Below are positions 10,201 through 21,046 of a stretch of 64,000 nt of DNA, in pieces. Location: the NCBI GenBank assembly GCA_017562135.1, contig QEYB01000956.1:186001-250000 (forward strand). The letters run 5' to 3'. The stretch comes from Dipylidium caninum (lineage: Eukaryota > Platyhelminthes > Cestoda > Cyclophyllidea > Dipylidiidae). Numbering within the stretch: the stretch's first letter is position 1; every line of letters starts with the position of its first letter. Below the pieces are notes generated by a model that saw only the letters and a list, made by a program, of their open reading frames with translations, was not told where the DNA came from and searched no databases. The position numbers were made by a program, and so were the translations under genes.

Positions 10201-13200
10201 AGCTAGCGACACAACGTGACACCGTGGAACGTGATTGCCTTGAGATTACCGAACAGGTAGAGGCGGCGAGAGCTGAACTGAACCGCTGGCAAAAGGAGCA
10301 CGAGCAGTTGCAACGTCAACTTGCTCCACCACCACAGAGGGTGGTAGATATTACTAATACAACGGAACAACAGAAGACCCTTCGAGCTAGTTTGAAGGTA
10401 TATTGTTCCGTTTTCGCCTATTTCAATTTTTCTAATAACTTTTTTTTCGTTAATTACTAGTCTATTACTTCATTTGTGGATGAAAATTCGATAAAATGGG
10501 TTATGATGTTCAGCGGCTGTTGGCTGCTATAGTAGAGTTTATGACTATTAATACACTTCGGTTTTGTTCAGTAGGAATAGCATTATTTTAAATGTATTGG
10601 AGGAGGAGGAGGAGAGAGAGGAGGGGAGGGTTGCATCGGAAATGTTTCAAATCACCGTAACTTCGTGAGATTTTTGGAAAGCGGTAAAATTCGTCTTTCA
10701 CTTTCCCTACAGCTAGTAGGCGTTTTAAATTTTAGCTGCGACCACTCTCCCTTATCCCCTAAGGGTGATCTTACGACCACTGTATAACTTCCAACCCTAT
10801 CAGAGTTGTTCTCCTCACCGTCACTTATAGTCAACAACTCTTTCGCAATTCATGTTCTTCCTCATATTTAACAGTGTGTGGTCCATTTGTTTTGATGATC
10901 CAAAATGTTACTTAAACTGGAATTCGAAATCCATCCCGTTCCACAATTTGGAAAGAAAGCGTATTTCTAAATGACAGTATACGTCAAAAGGAGGTGGACT
11001 CACTGTTTTTTAACATCCTATTATATCAAATATTTGCTTCTAGCAAGTTCAGGACAGTAAACGTCAGTTGGAGCAACAGTTGGCTCAGTTAGAGACTGAA
11101 GTACTGCGTGGTGGACAAACGCTTGCGAGTCATCGACATTCGGCTGACGAGTTGGCAAAGAAGCGTACACTCCTTATCACCGAAGTGAGCGCTCTTCTTG
11201 AAACCCTGTTAGAGCGACGCTGTACTTATCGTCAACAACGCTACCAACGACAAAAAGAGCAAGAGGTAGCAGGTGGGCTGTCTACAACCGTAAAACAGAA
11301 GGATTCAGACACTATCAATAGCATTATGAGGTGAGTGTTGGGAGAAGGCGTAGAAGAAAGAACGATATTTTCTCACAATAATGTTTTGCTTTCTCCAGCA
11401 CAGCTTTGAATGCAGGACCTTCGGTGACCTATACGGCGCTCTACCCCTATACCGCAATTCGGTTAGATGAACTAACTTTTGTGGAATGCGATAAGATTCA
11501 GGTGAGTTTGGAGAGAAATAAACTTAGTCAACTTTGATTTTGGGCTTTTAGTTACTTCTTATTTAGATCTTTACCAAACCACCATTTGAGGTTTGTGAAG
11601 GTTGGTTATTCGGTGAAATGGATGGTCGTCGGGGTCTCGTTCCAGCGAGTTACGTAAGGAAGGCTACAGACGAAACTATAGAAACCGCGTCCACCACCAA
11701 TGCTGATCCATTTGCCCTCCCCAACACCGCTAGCTCTGCCGTCACCGCTGCTACCAATCTTTTCTCGGACTTCACGTGCTCAGTTGACAAACCAAATTCG
11801 TTGTGCGTTCTTCTCTTTTTCAAACCAATTCCTTTTTAGTCTCATTTACCTGATCGTAGTGCCATCTTATAGACCATTAGTTGATGAAAAACCCATGAAT
11901 TATGATTGCGAGAAACCACTCTTCAAATGTTTGGCACTGTACAATTTTGAGGCAAAGCTGCCGGGCGATTTGAATCTCCAAATTGGCGATAGAGTGGACG
12001 TGTATATGGACAATGACGGATGGTACGAGGGTGTCTCGCAGCGTACCGGCAACCGCGGTCTCTTCCCCGCCAATCACGTGCAGAAGCTGCAGCCTGATGT
12101 AGTTGTTTCGACATCTTATGTTAATCGGTATGTTTGACTGAATGCTGGTGTTTTCATTTGCAGGCTGAAATAACTTCTACATGTGGCATGCCAACTGGAG
12201 AGAAAAATGTTCTCAATGCATCACCATCATCTCTACCTCCCGCCGTTGAAGTCCATCAGGAGGAAGGGCATCAAGTTAATGAGAAGAGGTCAGAATCCGA
12301 TCCCTCAGTAATCGCTGTCTCTGGAACGCCAGAGTTGGCAATTGTGGTAACACCCTTTACTTCGAAAAGCGCTGAACAGCTTTCTCTCAATGTGGGTCAG
12401 TATGTGAAAATTCGTAAAAGGTCCTCGAAAGGTTGGTGGGAAGGCGAAATTCAGGTATTTTTCTCTTTTCAAAACCTTTTAATTAAGAGCCTTCATGTGC
12501 AGATATTAAAACTAACTCAATGTGCGGATTTTTTCTGTTCAATTTTTAAGTGGTTTATTCCGTTATAATAAGAGGAGTTTCATTTCTGTTGAATTCGAAT
12601 GTTATTTATATTATCATCGGAAGCTTTATTGTCTTTTCAGCGTTGCCATTCCAGCCTGGCGTAGTAGCAAACACGATTCCCCGGTGACGAACTTGCTTGT
12701 CTTCGATTTATCATTGTAGTTGTAGTTATGTCAAGTTAATGAAATATCTGTCTGTTGATTTATTCACAGGTCTTCCCGATATTAGGGGGTGCTTTTGTTC
12801 TAATCAATCATATTTCGTTAAAATTATTCACGCTGTTGCTCTGAATCGAATAAGAAATTATCAATCGACTCCTGTTGGAGAAATAATCTGGAGATTGACA
12901 AGATCAGGAGTCTCTAGTTTTTGACCCAACTGTGCCTGTTTGTTCTGATAGTGGGACAAATGAATTTGCGCCGCTATCGTGCCTTGATTGTTTCGTTGAC
13001 CCAACCGAACCAAAATGGCCATTTGATTTTGCTTATTTTGCCACTTATTTAAATGAACTGATTCTGGTGGTTAGAGACTTTTTTCATTAGTACTATTTCA
13101 CTGCTCTCATTCTTAACTGCTTTAGCAACGTGGTCAGGACCGACAAATTGGATGGTTTCCGGCTGATTATGTTCGTCTGGCTAAACCCAATAATGTTGGT

Positions 13201-16200
13201 AAGTCTGCATGTATTGTAAATTTCATTTTCTTACTGAGCCTTCCCTTACGACTGTCCTACGTTTAAGAACAGTAACTTTCGAAAATATTCATTGCTGTCT
13301 TATGAGTGCGATTGTACCCTTTCGGTTTTTTATCCTATTTAACAAATCCTATCTCAATATTGAAAAACGTCACCGGAAATTTTTAACTTTCTCAAATATT
13401 TTCCATTAGTACATTCCTTGTTTATAGGGGTAGAAGTTCGACCAACAATTTCTGTTTTTTTACTCAAATTTTCCCATAAATTCATCCGCAGAAGACCAAC
13501 CATCTACTACTCCAAATGAGCCTACACGGGAATTAGGCCCTGTCATAGGTGAATCTGTTACCGCCAATGTTTCTGCCACCCCCCCACCTCCTACTATCGA
13601 AACTCAAGTTCAGAATCCAGATCCTGTTGTTCCCTCCACTGCAACGTCGGGTTTGAGTGTAACATCATCATCGACAGCGACAAATCTAGCGTCCGCCTCC
13701 GTGGTACAGTCAATGTTTGCTTACAAAGCTTGTCAACCTGATGAACTGACTTTTCCTGAGGGCGCAATAATAGAGGTTTTGAACCACGAGGAAGAGGGCT
13801 GGTGGCGGGGACGCATTCAATCCACCGGTATAGAGGGTCTATTTCCTGTCAATTACGTAAAACCTTTCCAGTCAGAAACCCTTTCGGCTCCCACTTCTGC
13901 TCCATCCTCCTCTTCCAACATTATAGTTGCTGTGTCGAAACCCTGTGAGTTTACTGTGATATAATACGAAAAATTCTTTCCCATCATTGAATTTTTTTCC
14001 AACCTTCCCACCGCTGTCTTAAAACACACATTCAACCCTTCCTTAAAGGGTAAGTATGGCAACTAATTCAACCGAACAGTCCCCCATTTTTAGCAGCCTA
14101 CAATTTAACTACTTTGCGCTTCCATTCTAGAACTAATCATTTCAATTAAATAGATGTGTTTTTCTCTTCTTTTTGCCATTCTTCTGGTGTCATCCAAACC
14201 ATCAACAACAATCGACAACATGTACGGTGCGTTTTGATTGTTGTATGACGGGCTACTTGTCGTTTTATGGGGATTTAGAAATTGGCATCTTTTCAGTCAC
14301 TCATTGTCCATTCTATTGCGATTTTAATTCATCTCTCCCTGTTTCCACTACCTACCCCATTCTCCTGCGATTTCATGCGATTAATAAAATAATGTGCACG
14401 AGAAAGAGTCAAAGTATATGTGAAATTGTCTGTTTTTATTGGTTGGTCGGTTCCTCTATCATATAACTAACGTTTGCCTTTCGTGTTCTCATTGGTGACT
14501 TATTTGATACCTATTGTTGACAGAGAATTATATTTTTTCACGAATATTGTATTACTTTGGTTCAAGTTGGTAATTCGCAATTTTTTGTTCTCAAATATTA
14601 TTGGAACCTTGGTTTGAAAACATCTACGGCACTATAAATGTGTTTAGGGCACAGGGCACATTGAGACTTTGAGTAGCACGGTGTCAGTTCTTCCTTTTTC
14701 CTACTTTCTTCGCACTTTTTCTAGCAGCCGGTGATCTAGGCCACAGTGAAGCGGCTGTGCTTGACCAAGACCGTTGTTCCATACGACGAAACGTCATCCT
14801 TGAGCTTATCGACTCCGAATACACATACTTTAGAGATTTGGTCGAGGTCAAAGAGGTTAGCCTACTTGTTGAGCCTTACGTTTTATTTACTGGTTAGAAA
14901 TTTTATGGGGGTTTGAGGAAGAAGAATGTGAGTGAAAATAAACTGAGTCAAATCTTCTGCAACTGGACAACTTTATGCAACATTTCTGAAACATTCAACA
15001 GGTGTTTCTATCAACTTTAAGTGACTATTACCTTAGGGATTTTCAGGAACGCAAAATTAAACTGAAAAATGGTATTAGTGATACTATCGGGGATATTCTT
15101 ATTAGACACGTGAGTTTGCTCTTATCTGGTTTGTATTATTAATAACGATATTGACTTCGGACATTTTATCTTCCTATTAGTTGCCCAAGTGTGTGGCCTA
15201 TCGAGAGTTTTGTGCCAGTCAAGATTTGGCCCTGAAGTCCCTCCAGAAGCTTTGTGATGAAAGTCATGATATTGCACTATTTTTGCGTTCCTGTGAACAC
15301 TTTATGCGGATCCGATCTATGCCACTCTCAAGCTACCTCCTCAAGCCCATGCAACGCATTACTAAGTACAAACTTCTGATTGAAAAGGTCTGTCGTAGCT
15401 TTTAATGTAATTAACTTGGGCAAGAGGTTAAGAAAATATACAAAACTAATTCTAATTTAATAGGTATTGAAATACACTCCCTCAGATCACCCGGATCATG
15501 ATAATTTAGAGAAATCATTTGAACTCGTTTCTGCAGTGCTGGAAGTATGTAACGAGGCTGTTCGACATCGCGAGTGCTTTGCTAAATTGCAACAGCTACA
15601 GCACCATATAATTTTTGATGATGACAATGGTGGTCTGAGGATTTTCGGTCAAGACGACAAAAGATTGTCCGATACGGAGATTGAGATTGGGGGAGAGCGT
15701 AGGCTTCGTCTGCTTCTGTTCTCAGGGTCTCTTTTCAAGGTGAAATCTCGAAAAGAACTCACTGCCTTCCTATTCACTGATGTACTCCTTCTTACTCAAC
15801 CTGTAAATTTTTCGGCAAGTGCTTTACCCTCTGGGAACTTTAGTATGACTTTAAAATCGGACTCGACTTTGGCCAAGGCTAACTTTAAAGCCTACAAACG
15901 TCCCATATCTTTGGCTCAAGTTAGTTGATTTTTCTACCCTAAGGTTTTTTGCGATTTTTACGAATATGCAAATCCTCCCTGACGCTTTTCTCACTAGATC
16001 CGTTTATTTAATTCTACCTCCCCGTCATCCAAGCGTCGATCCCGCTCTTTATTTCATGGCTCCATCGAACGTTCAAGTCTAGCCGATCTTCCTAGTATTA
16101 CCAATGCAAATGGTGATCGTGTTATTAGTAGCAGTACTGGTAACAAGGAGATGCGATCCAAACGTCTATCGATGGAGAGGTTGCGACAACTCTCTCTGAG

Positions 16201-17580
16201 TCCTTAACAACCTCACTGGTACTCAAGTTGCCGCCACAAGAAACGGCGGAAATATGCCATTTGTAATAGCGGATGATGGTGATCCAACAGTTCGAATTAC
16301 GGTACGTGCACCATCCGAACAACTGAGGTGAGTTTATAGTCCCGAAAGAGAGCTTTAAGTAAAATACAGCGTTTAATACTTTATTACACATTCTTGGGTG
16401 TTGCAGAACGATGTGGGTAGAGGGAATACGTAAAGCAGCGATGGAATACCAACAATATCTCAGTCAATTCAAGACAACTTGCCATTCTAACCTTCGTAAG
16501 TTTACAAATGGAAATTGTAATAATCTTGTTTTTGTAGTTACGGAGTCTCTCTTTGGTGGTGTCCTCCATCTGACTATCTTCTCAGCTTCAGATTTGCCGA
16601 TGGTTGGGCCTAATGGGGACGGTTAGTTTCTTGTCACGACCTATACTACTTCGAACTATTCAAGTATAGTCTTTTCTGTCATATACTTTCATTTGTCTGT
16701 GCTTACTAATGCTTTTCTGTATTTTCTAAACTAAGTGACACAAATATTAGAACGATTTATTTGTGTAAAGCTCTACCCTCAAGTAAGGTCGAACCGACTT
16801 ATTATAGTTAACAAGGTGTTGCGATTAAGCATATGTGGAAAGCGGGTGAGAATGTAGGAGGGGCGTCTAACTTGAGTTTATAAAAATATAAATATCAGAG
16901 CACTAAGTAGTGTATCGACAAGCCCTAATAACATTTGTTTGTTCTCTGAACATGATGGCGTCTTACCTTGGTCAAGTCTCTATTCTTTATCACATTTACT
17001 TTGTTAATATCAACACAAAGTGATATTCAAGCTCTTGAAAGTGTTGTCTGTTAAGGAAGGAGTCATGAATATTGTCTTTTTTTCTCCAATCTATGTTTAC
17101 CCATTAATTTTTTTCATATACGTACTTAATTAAGGTTCATTTATTTAATTTGAACTTCAGAATTACCATGGCCTTACTGCGAGGCCAGCCTTTGTCTTCG
17201 TTCTAAACGTACAAAGGTTATTCTCAGCACACGTTCGCCAAAATGGAATTGCTCAATGCGTTTTGCCGTAAAGGACCTTAGCCGGGATGTTATTACCCTC
17301 TACATATACAGTAAAAATGCGTCATCTGCAGCAGGTCATTTTTTTTACCTGGGATCATTTTTTAACTATTTTCCTCAACAACTCTTATGTTAACTCTCTA
17401 GAACTCTTGGGTAAAGCAGAGATGGGGATACCTCAAATTATGGAACATTGTCAAGATAATGTTCTTTGGAAGACTACGCTTCCAATTATTTTGAACAACG
17501 CTGATGTAAACTGTGCCTCGATTGCCGTCAGTTTCAGTATCACGGAAGGTGCATTTTTTTTAGAAGAAGAGGATTCGTGA
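7273..17580 (+). CDS. ITSN1: Intersectin, long form (EH-EH-coiled coil-4xSH3-DH-PH-C2)
   Basis: Endocytic scaffold and Cdc42-type exchange factor. My 23-exon model is 7273-7276, 7700-8370, 8414-8477, 8519-8675, 9872-10397, 11044-11330, 11399-11501, 11567-11802, 11873-12098, 12164-12454, 13126-13198, 13492-13944, 14725-14855, 14898-15001, 15037-15109, 15181-15387, 15464-15919, 15998-16139, 16201-16327, 16407-16495, 16538-16621, 17161-17334, 17402-17580. Phases agree throughout, giving about 1618 residues (human long form about 1720). EH1 (about 7-95) and EH2 (132-218) carry canonical EF loops DLTADGKLDRKE and DVDKDGNLTCEE. Coiled coil spans 247-569. Four SH3 domains follow, with a DPF (AP-2 type) motif in the first linker. 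DH has SSYLLKPMQRITKYKLLIEK; PH and C2 follow. Least certain are the 4-nt first coding exon, the donor at 12099 and the 61-nt intron at 16140-16200. The ITSN1/ITSN2 split is vertebrate, so the symbol marks the family only. Confidence 0.95.
10599..10630 (+). repeat. Purine-rich GGA-type simple repeat in an intersectin intron
   Basis: A run of GGA/GA units (ggaggaggaggaggagag, then gaggaggggaggg) lies within the intron 10398-11043. It is a simple repeat; no other role is evident. Confidence 0.7.
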
Positions 17581-17641
17581 TGCAATGATTTAATCTTAGG
17601 AACTTTTGGTTTTAATCGATGTCTTGGCGTTATTTACTTAA

Positions 17642-17647
17642 AATAAA
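17642..17647 (+). terminator. AATAAA polyadenylation signal of intersectin
   Basis: AATAAA lies 62 bases after the intersectin stop codon and before the splice acceptor of the next exon at 17786. The position and motif fit cleavage and polyadenylation of the intersectin mRNA. Confidence 0.55.
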
Positions 17648-17785
17648 CTTCTTTGCGATAATTTGAAGTTTTGGTTTGTTTGTTTAAGATTTCTGAGTGA
17701 CATTGAACACCTTTAGATAACCGACTTTCATTTGAAAAGGGATTTAAAGAATTAGTAAGCTATATGTAGATTCTTTTTGTTGTAG

Positions 17786-17983
17786 GCGCAGTCATTGGTG
17801 AAGGAAATCAACGTTGGTCCTGAGGTGGACCCCGAATATGCTGTATGGTTCCACTTGATCTTTTGGTTTGTGGTCGTTTTTGCAACGGTTATTTGGGAGG
17901 TATGTTGTTATCTCTCGAATATGGATCCAGGCCGTGATGGGATCATATACCGCCTGAGTGTCAACAAACCAAAATCGGAGTAG
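17786..17983 (+). CDS. ATP6AP2: Orphan C-terminal exon of ATP6AP2 (V-ATPase accessory / (pro)renin receptor)
   Basis: This terminal exon is preceded by a strong acceptor (ttctttttgttgtag). It encodes a lumenal stub, one transmembrane segment (FHLIFWFVVVFATVIWEVCC) and the tail NMDPGRDGIIYRLSVNKPKSE. The NMDPGxDxIIYR tail is the hallmark of ATP6AP2, which associates with the V-ATPase membrane sector. There is no in-frame ATG before the membrane segment, so upstream exons are required. None can be recognised in the 200 bases to the intersectin stop, in intersectin introns or further upstream in the window. Either intersectin is nested in a very long ATP6AP2 intron, or the ectodomain exons were lost or moved, or the assembly is rearranged here. 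Identity of the exon is firm; gene status is open. Confidence 0.8.
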   Translation, partial: AQSLVKEINVGPEVDPEYAVWFHLIFWFVVVFATVIWEVCCYLSNMDPGRDGIIYRLSVNKPKSE

Positions 17984-18947
17984 AACAGCATTTTGGAACG
18001 CCTCATTGTGAACATTCCCGTCCTACAACTATTTTTTTCTTCATGTTTATTTGTGTTTGCCTAATATCCTCTTTACCATGTGATATGTGTCGTGGAGGAT
18101 GTTATTTGTAATTTCCTCATCATTGGCCTATCTCTTTTTACTGCCCTTAAGTATTCAATCATCAAGTACTTAGCAACTTATTATCAAACGTGTTTAGATT
18201 TTCAGGTTCCAGGAAGATATGGTTTGCCGGTTTGACACTGTTTTCGATGATCTGAAGGGGGGGGGGTCACTCGCGGGTTTTGAGGGCTGTGTTGTTATCT
18301 GTGTTTGATATTTCCTTGATATCCTTTGCTGTCACGAAGCGGTGCGGCTTTTCTTGTGGTTATAAAAATTGCTATGCGTGAGGTCATGCCCTTATGAGCG
18401 CTATTAGCCAAACAAATAGAAGGGAAAGCGATTGGATCCGCCTACATTTGTGACTCAGTAGTTGGGTGGATGGTTTGTTGCAATTATTATATATGGTTTC
18501 ATGAGTTCGAACCCATTGTTAGCATCTAGCACTTACACTGGGGGATTTCTGGTGTAGGTTGCTTAATTCAAACCGACAGTCGAGAGGTCCAAAGCGATTG
18601 GGAGGGCGACAGTTTGCAAATACTTCAAGCGCAGAGGGGAAATATGCGCCGAAGGCGATTAGGAGAACTGACATTGTCGGACAGTTAGAAGACAATATCT
18701 AAACTCATTTGTAAGTAATTGTGGTACACATTGTATGAATTCATTTAGCCACTTGTTACTTAAACAAAATATTTGTACGCATGTGCGCTTTTAACCATGC
18801 TCAATTTTTGTATAAATAAGTGTTAGCATTGTTGGTAAATTCGGTAAGACTTGATTATATTATCCTCATTGAATTTTACCTGATTAATGGGTTAAGTAGG
18901 AGCGGGATTTATAATGTCTGCGGCCTTGTTGTCGCTGCTGTAGCTCG
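17984..18947. other. Intergenic spacer between the ATP6AP2 exon and MNAT1
   Basis: No gene is recognised. It contains a run of ten G (18257-18266) and should include the ATP6AP2 3' UTR and the MNAT1 5' region. A tRNA B-box-like string (gagttcgaaccc, about 18503) lacks the rest of a tRNA. Confidence 0.4.
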
Positions 18948-20897
18948 ATGGAATCTGCTTCTCAAGTATGCCCTAGCTGCAAGTCTAGCAAATATAATAA
19001 CCCCCAGCTGCGGCTGATGGTTAATGTCTGTGGACATTCATTGTAAAGATATCTATGGCTCATAAAGACGTCGTAGATGTGAAAATTGTGTGGAGGTTTT
19101 GTTCGTAAGGGGATCAGGTCTTTGTGTACAATGCAAAACGCCGATTCGAAAAGCAAACTTTCGCTACCAACTTTTTGAAGACCCAGCTGTGCAGAAGGAG
19201 GTTGATATTCGAAAAAAGATTCTTACTGAGTGAGATAAATGAATGCTTTTTACTTTTAAAGGTTTAACAAGCGCGAAGAGGATTTTGGAACAGTGGAAGA
19301 ATATGACAAATACTTAGAAATGATTGAAGACATAAGTTCGGGCTAATAATTTTCATATTTGTAGTATACAAACTGTGTAACGATGTCGACACTGATAAAA
19401 CTAGGAAATTCATCGAACAATATAAGAAAGATAATAAGGATGTCATAAAGCGTAATCGGACGAAGCAGGTCAGTCTCTTTTGTTTAGCTTGAATTTAATC
19501 AATTTCCGTGAATCGCTGAAATACGTTTATTCGTTTCCATTAAGATTTTTTCATGTAGATGAAGTCGAGACTTAATCCTATTTTATTAGTTACCTTTATT
19601 CCATCCTAACTTTTTCAGTGCTTTTCAAATTTTAACTCTGTCTTATATTTGTTCTTCCTTTTCTGCAATTACTCTCGATTTTTTTATTAATGTAAAAATA
19701 CGAAATTTCACTCTTACCTCAGTCTTTTCATGGTTCTACATTACTCCTGAAAGTCAGACCTCACTCATAAAATTCGTGTAATTCTGCCTATTCCGACCAA
19801 ACCGCCTTGGTACTTATAAGATCCAGTAACTCAATAATTTATCCTTATCACACTTAAAAATGCATTCGTCCCATTTAAGTCAATCTAGGCATTTGGAACT
19901 CTGCTGTAACACCAAAAGTAGTACTTGTTGCTACACGGCATACATTTCTGTTATTTAACATTCCCATTAGTCCACGTGCGCTGAGTTTTACGAACGGGAA
20001 CTGGAACGTGAACGTGTACTTCGCGAGCGTTTGGCTGAAGTACAGGCATCAGAAGAAGCAGCCGATCTCTTACGTCGCAAACGTCTTCACGCCGCAAGGA
20101 CTCTTCAGGGCTTTCTCTGCGGTCCCGCCGCCATTGACCTTCCTGAAGAGCCTCAAAATATGGTTAAATCACATAATAGTAGTCTCTCCCCTTCGAGTAA
20201 TCTTCCGCAGGTCGTCGTTGCCGCACCTCCTTCAGCGATGCTGGAATCCAAACATCGTTTTCTGCCTCCACCTTCCCCCTCTCTCTTTAACCGTCCAACA
20301 CCTTCAACCGTTAACCCGCGGTGGTTGGGGCTTTCCTTGGCTCCTGTTTCAGCCATGGCTGGAATCCCCCAACTTCTTCCTTCACATCCTCCTTCTTCTT
20401 GGGCCACATCATCCGAACATCATAGTGTTGTTATTCCTCACCCTCCCTCTCGCAATGGTGGTCAGAACGATACAAGTGTTCTTTCCCGTGTACAAGTCAC
20501 CAAACCTTCCTCATTAATGTCAACCTCGGAAACTACTGGGGCAACTCGTAGCTTAAAGGAGTGGTTGGAACCCTATGTTCCGGAGTTGTGCGGACCGCAA
20601 CCGCCGGGACCGACCGACGATCCTCATTGGGGAGTATTGGAGTTGGTGTACCTGAAAGCAATAGTAGAACCAACGACTGCGGAGGTCAATGCCGCAAATG
20701 ATGCTGATGATGCAACAGATTCCGTTCGGACTTCTGGGTTTGATGGCGAGGGGAAATGTGATGACTTTGACTCTATGGAAAGAGACGATGTAAGACGTGG
20801 AGTCTCACACGAATTGCCACGGGGCACATGTGGAATAGCGCCGAGTGTCTATATGAGTCGGGCTTTGCAGGACAGCCGTTGTGGTCTCTTCATCTGA
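18948..20897 (+). CDS. MNAT1: CDK-activating kinase assembly factor MAT1 (RING, TFIIH/CAK subunit)
   Basis: MAT1 bridges CDK7-cyclin H to the TFIIH core in the nucleus. Exons: 18948-19042, 19077-19229, 19262-19335, 19365-19468, 19971-20897, all phase-consistent, 450 residues. The N-terminal RING has [28 protein letters not shown] and [10 protein letters not shown], followed by the family block [26 protein letters not shown] and [15 protein letters not shown]. The last exon gives an Arg/Glu-rich helix ([15 protein letters not shown]). A long Ser/Pro-rich insertion follows that human MAT1 (309 aa) lacks, and the C-terminus is recognisable ([13 protein letters not shown] against human HRALQDAFSGLFW). 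Introns 1-3 are only 34, 32 and 29 bp, while intron 4 is 502 bp. The gene lies 150 bp upstream of TRMT5 on the same strand. Confidence 0.93.
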
Positions 20898-20983
20898 CAT
20901 GGCTTTTTTAGTCTTGTATAAATGCACTAGCGTTTGATGTAAAAAACTGATTATATGTTGAAGAGTGTCTTCTAATTTCTTCT

Positions 20984-20985
20984 AG
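20984..20985 (+). promoter_or_regulatory. Candidate trans-splice acceptor upstream of TRMT5
   Basis: A strong polypyrimidine-AG acceptor (tcttctaatttcttctag) ends here, 88 bases after the MNAT1 stop and 62 before the first TRMT5 ATG. No matching 5' donor is evident in this short spacer. Flatworms are known to trans-splice a leader onto downstream cistrons of closely spaced genes, so this is a candidate leader-acceptor site. The alternative is an ordinary 5' UTR intron. Confidence 0.35.
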
Positions 20986-21046
20986 TGTGTTTGAGTCCTC
21001 GTGTGAGTATTAATTTTTTCAAAGAGGATCGAACGCCTGTGCTAAC

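Noticed and set aside
17619..17670. Short frame MSWRYLLKINFF as a first exon for the ATP6AP2 piece
   Set aside because: No GT donor in a suitable place and it stops before 17786.
18503..18520. tRNA B-box-like gagttcgaaccc
   Set aside because: No A-box, acceptor stem or cloverleaf can be formed around it.
20008..20517. 169-codon plus-strand frame overlapping the MNAT1 last exon
   Set aside because: It is an out-of-frame shadow. The other frame contains the conserved MAT1 helix and C-terminus.
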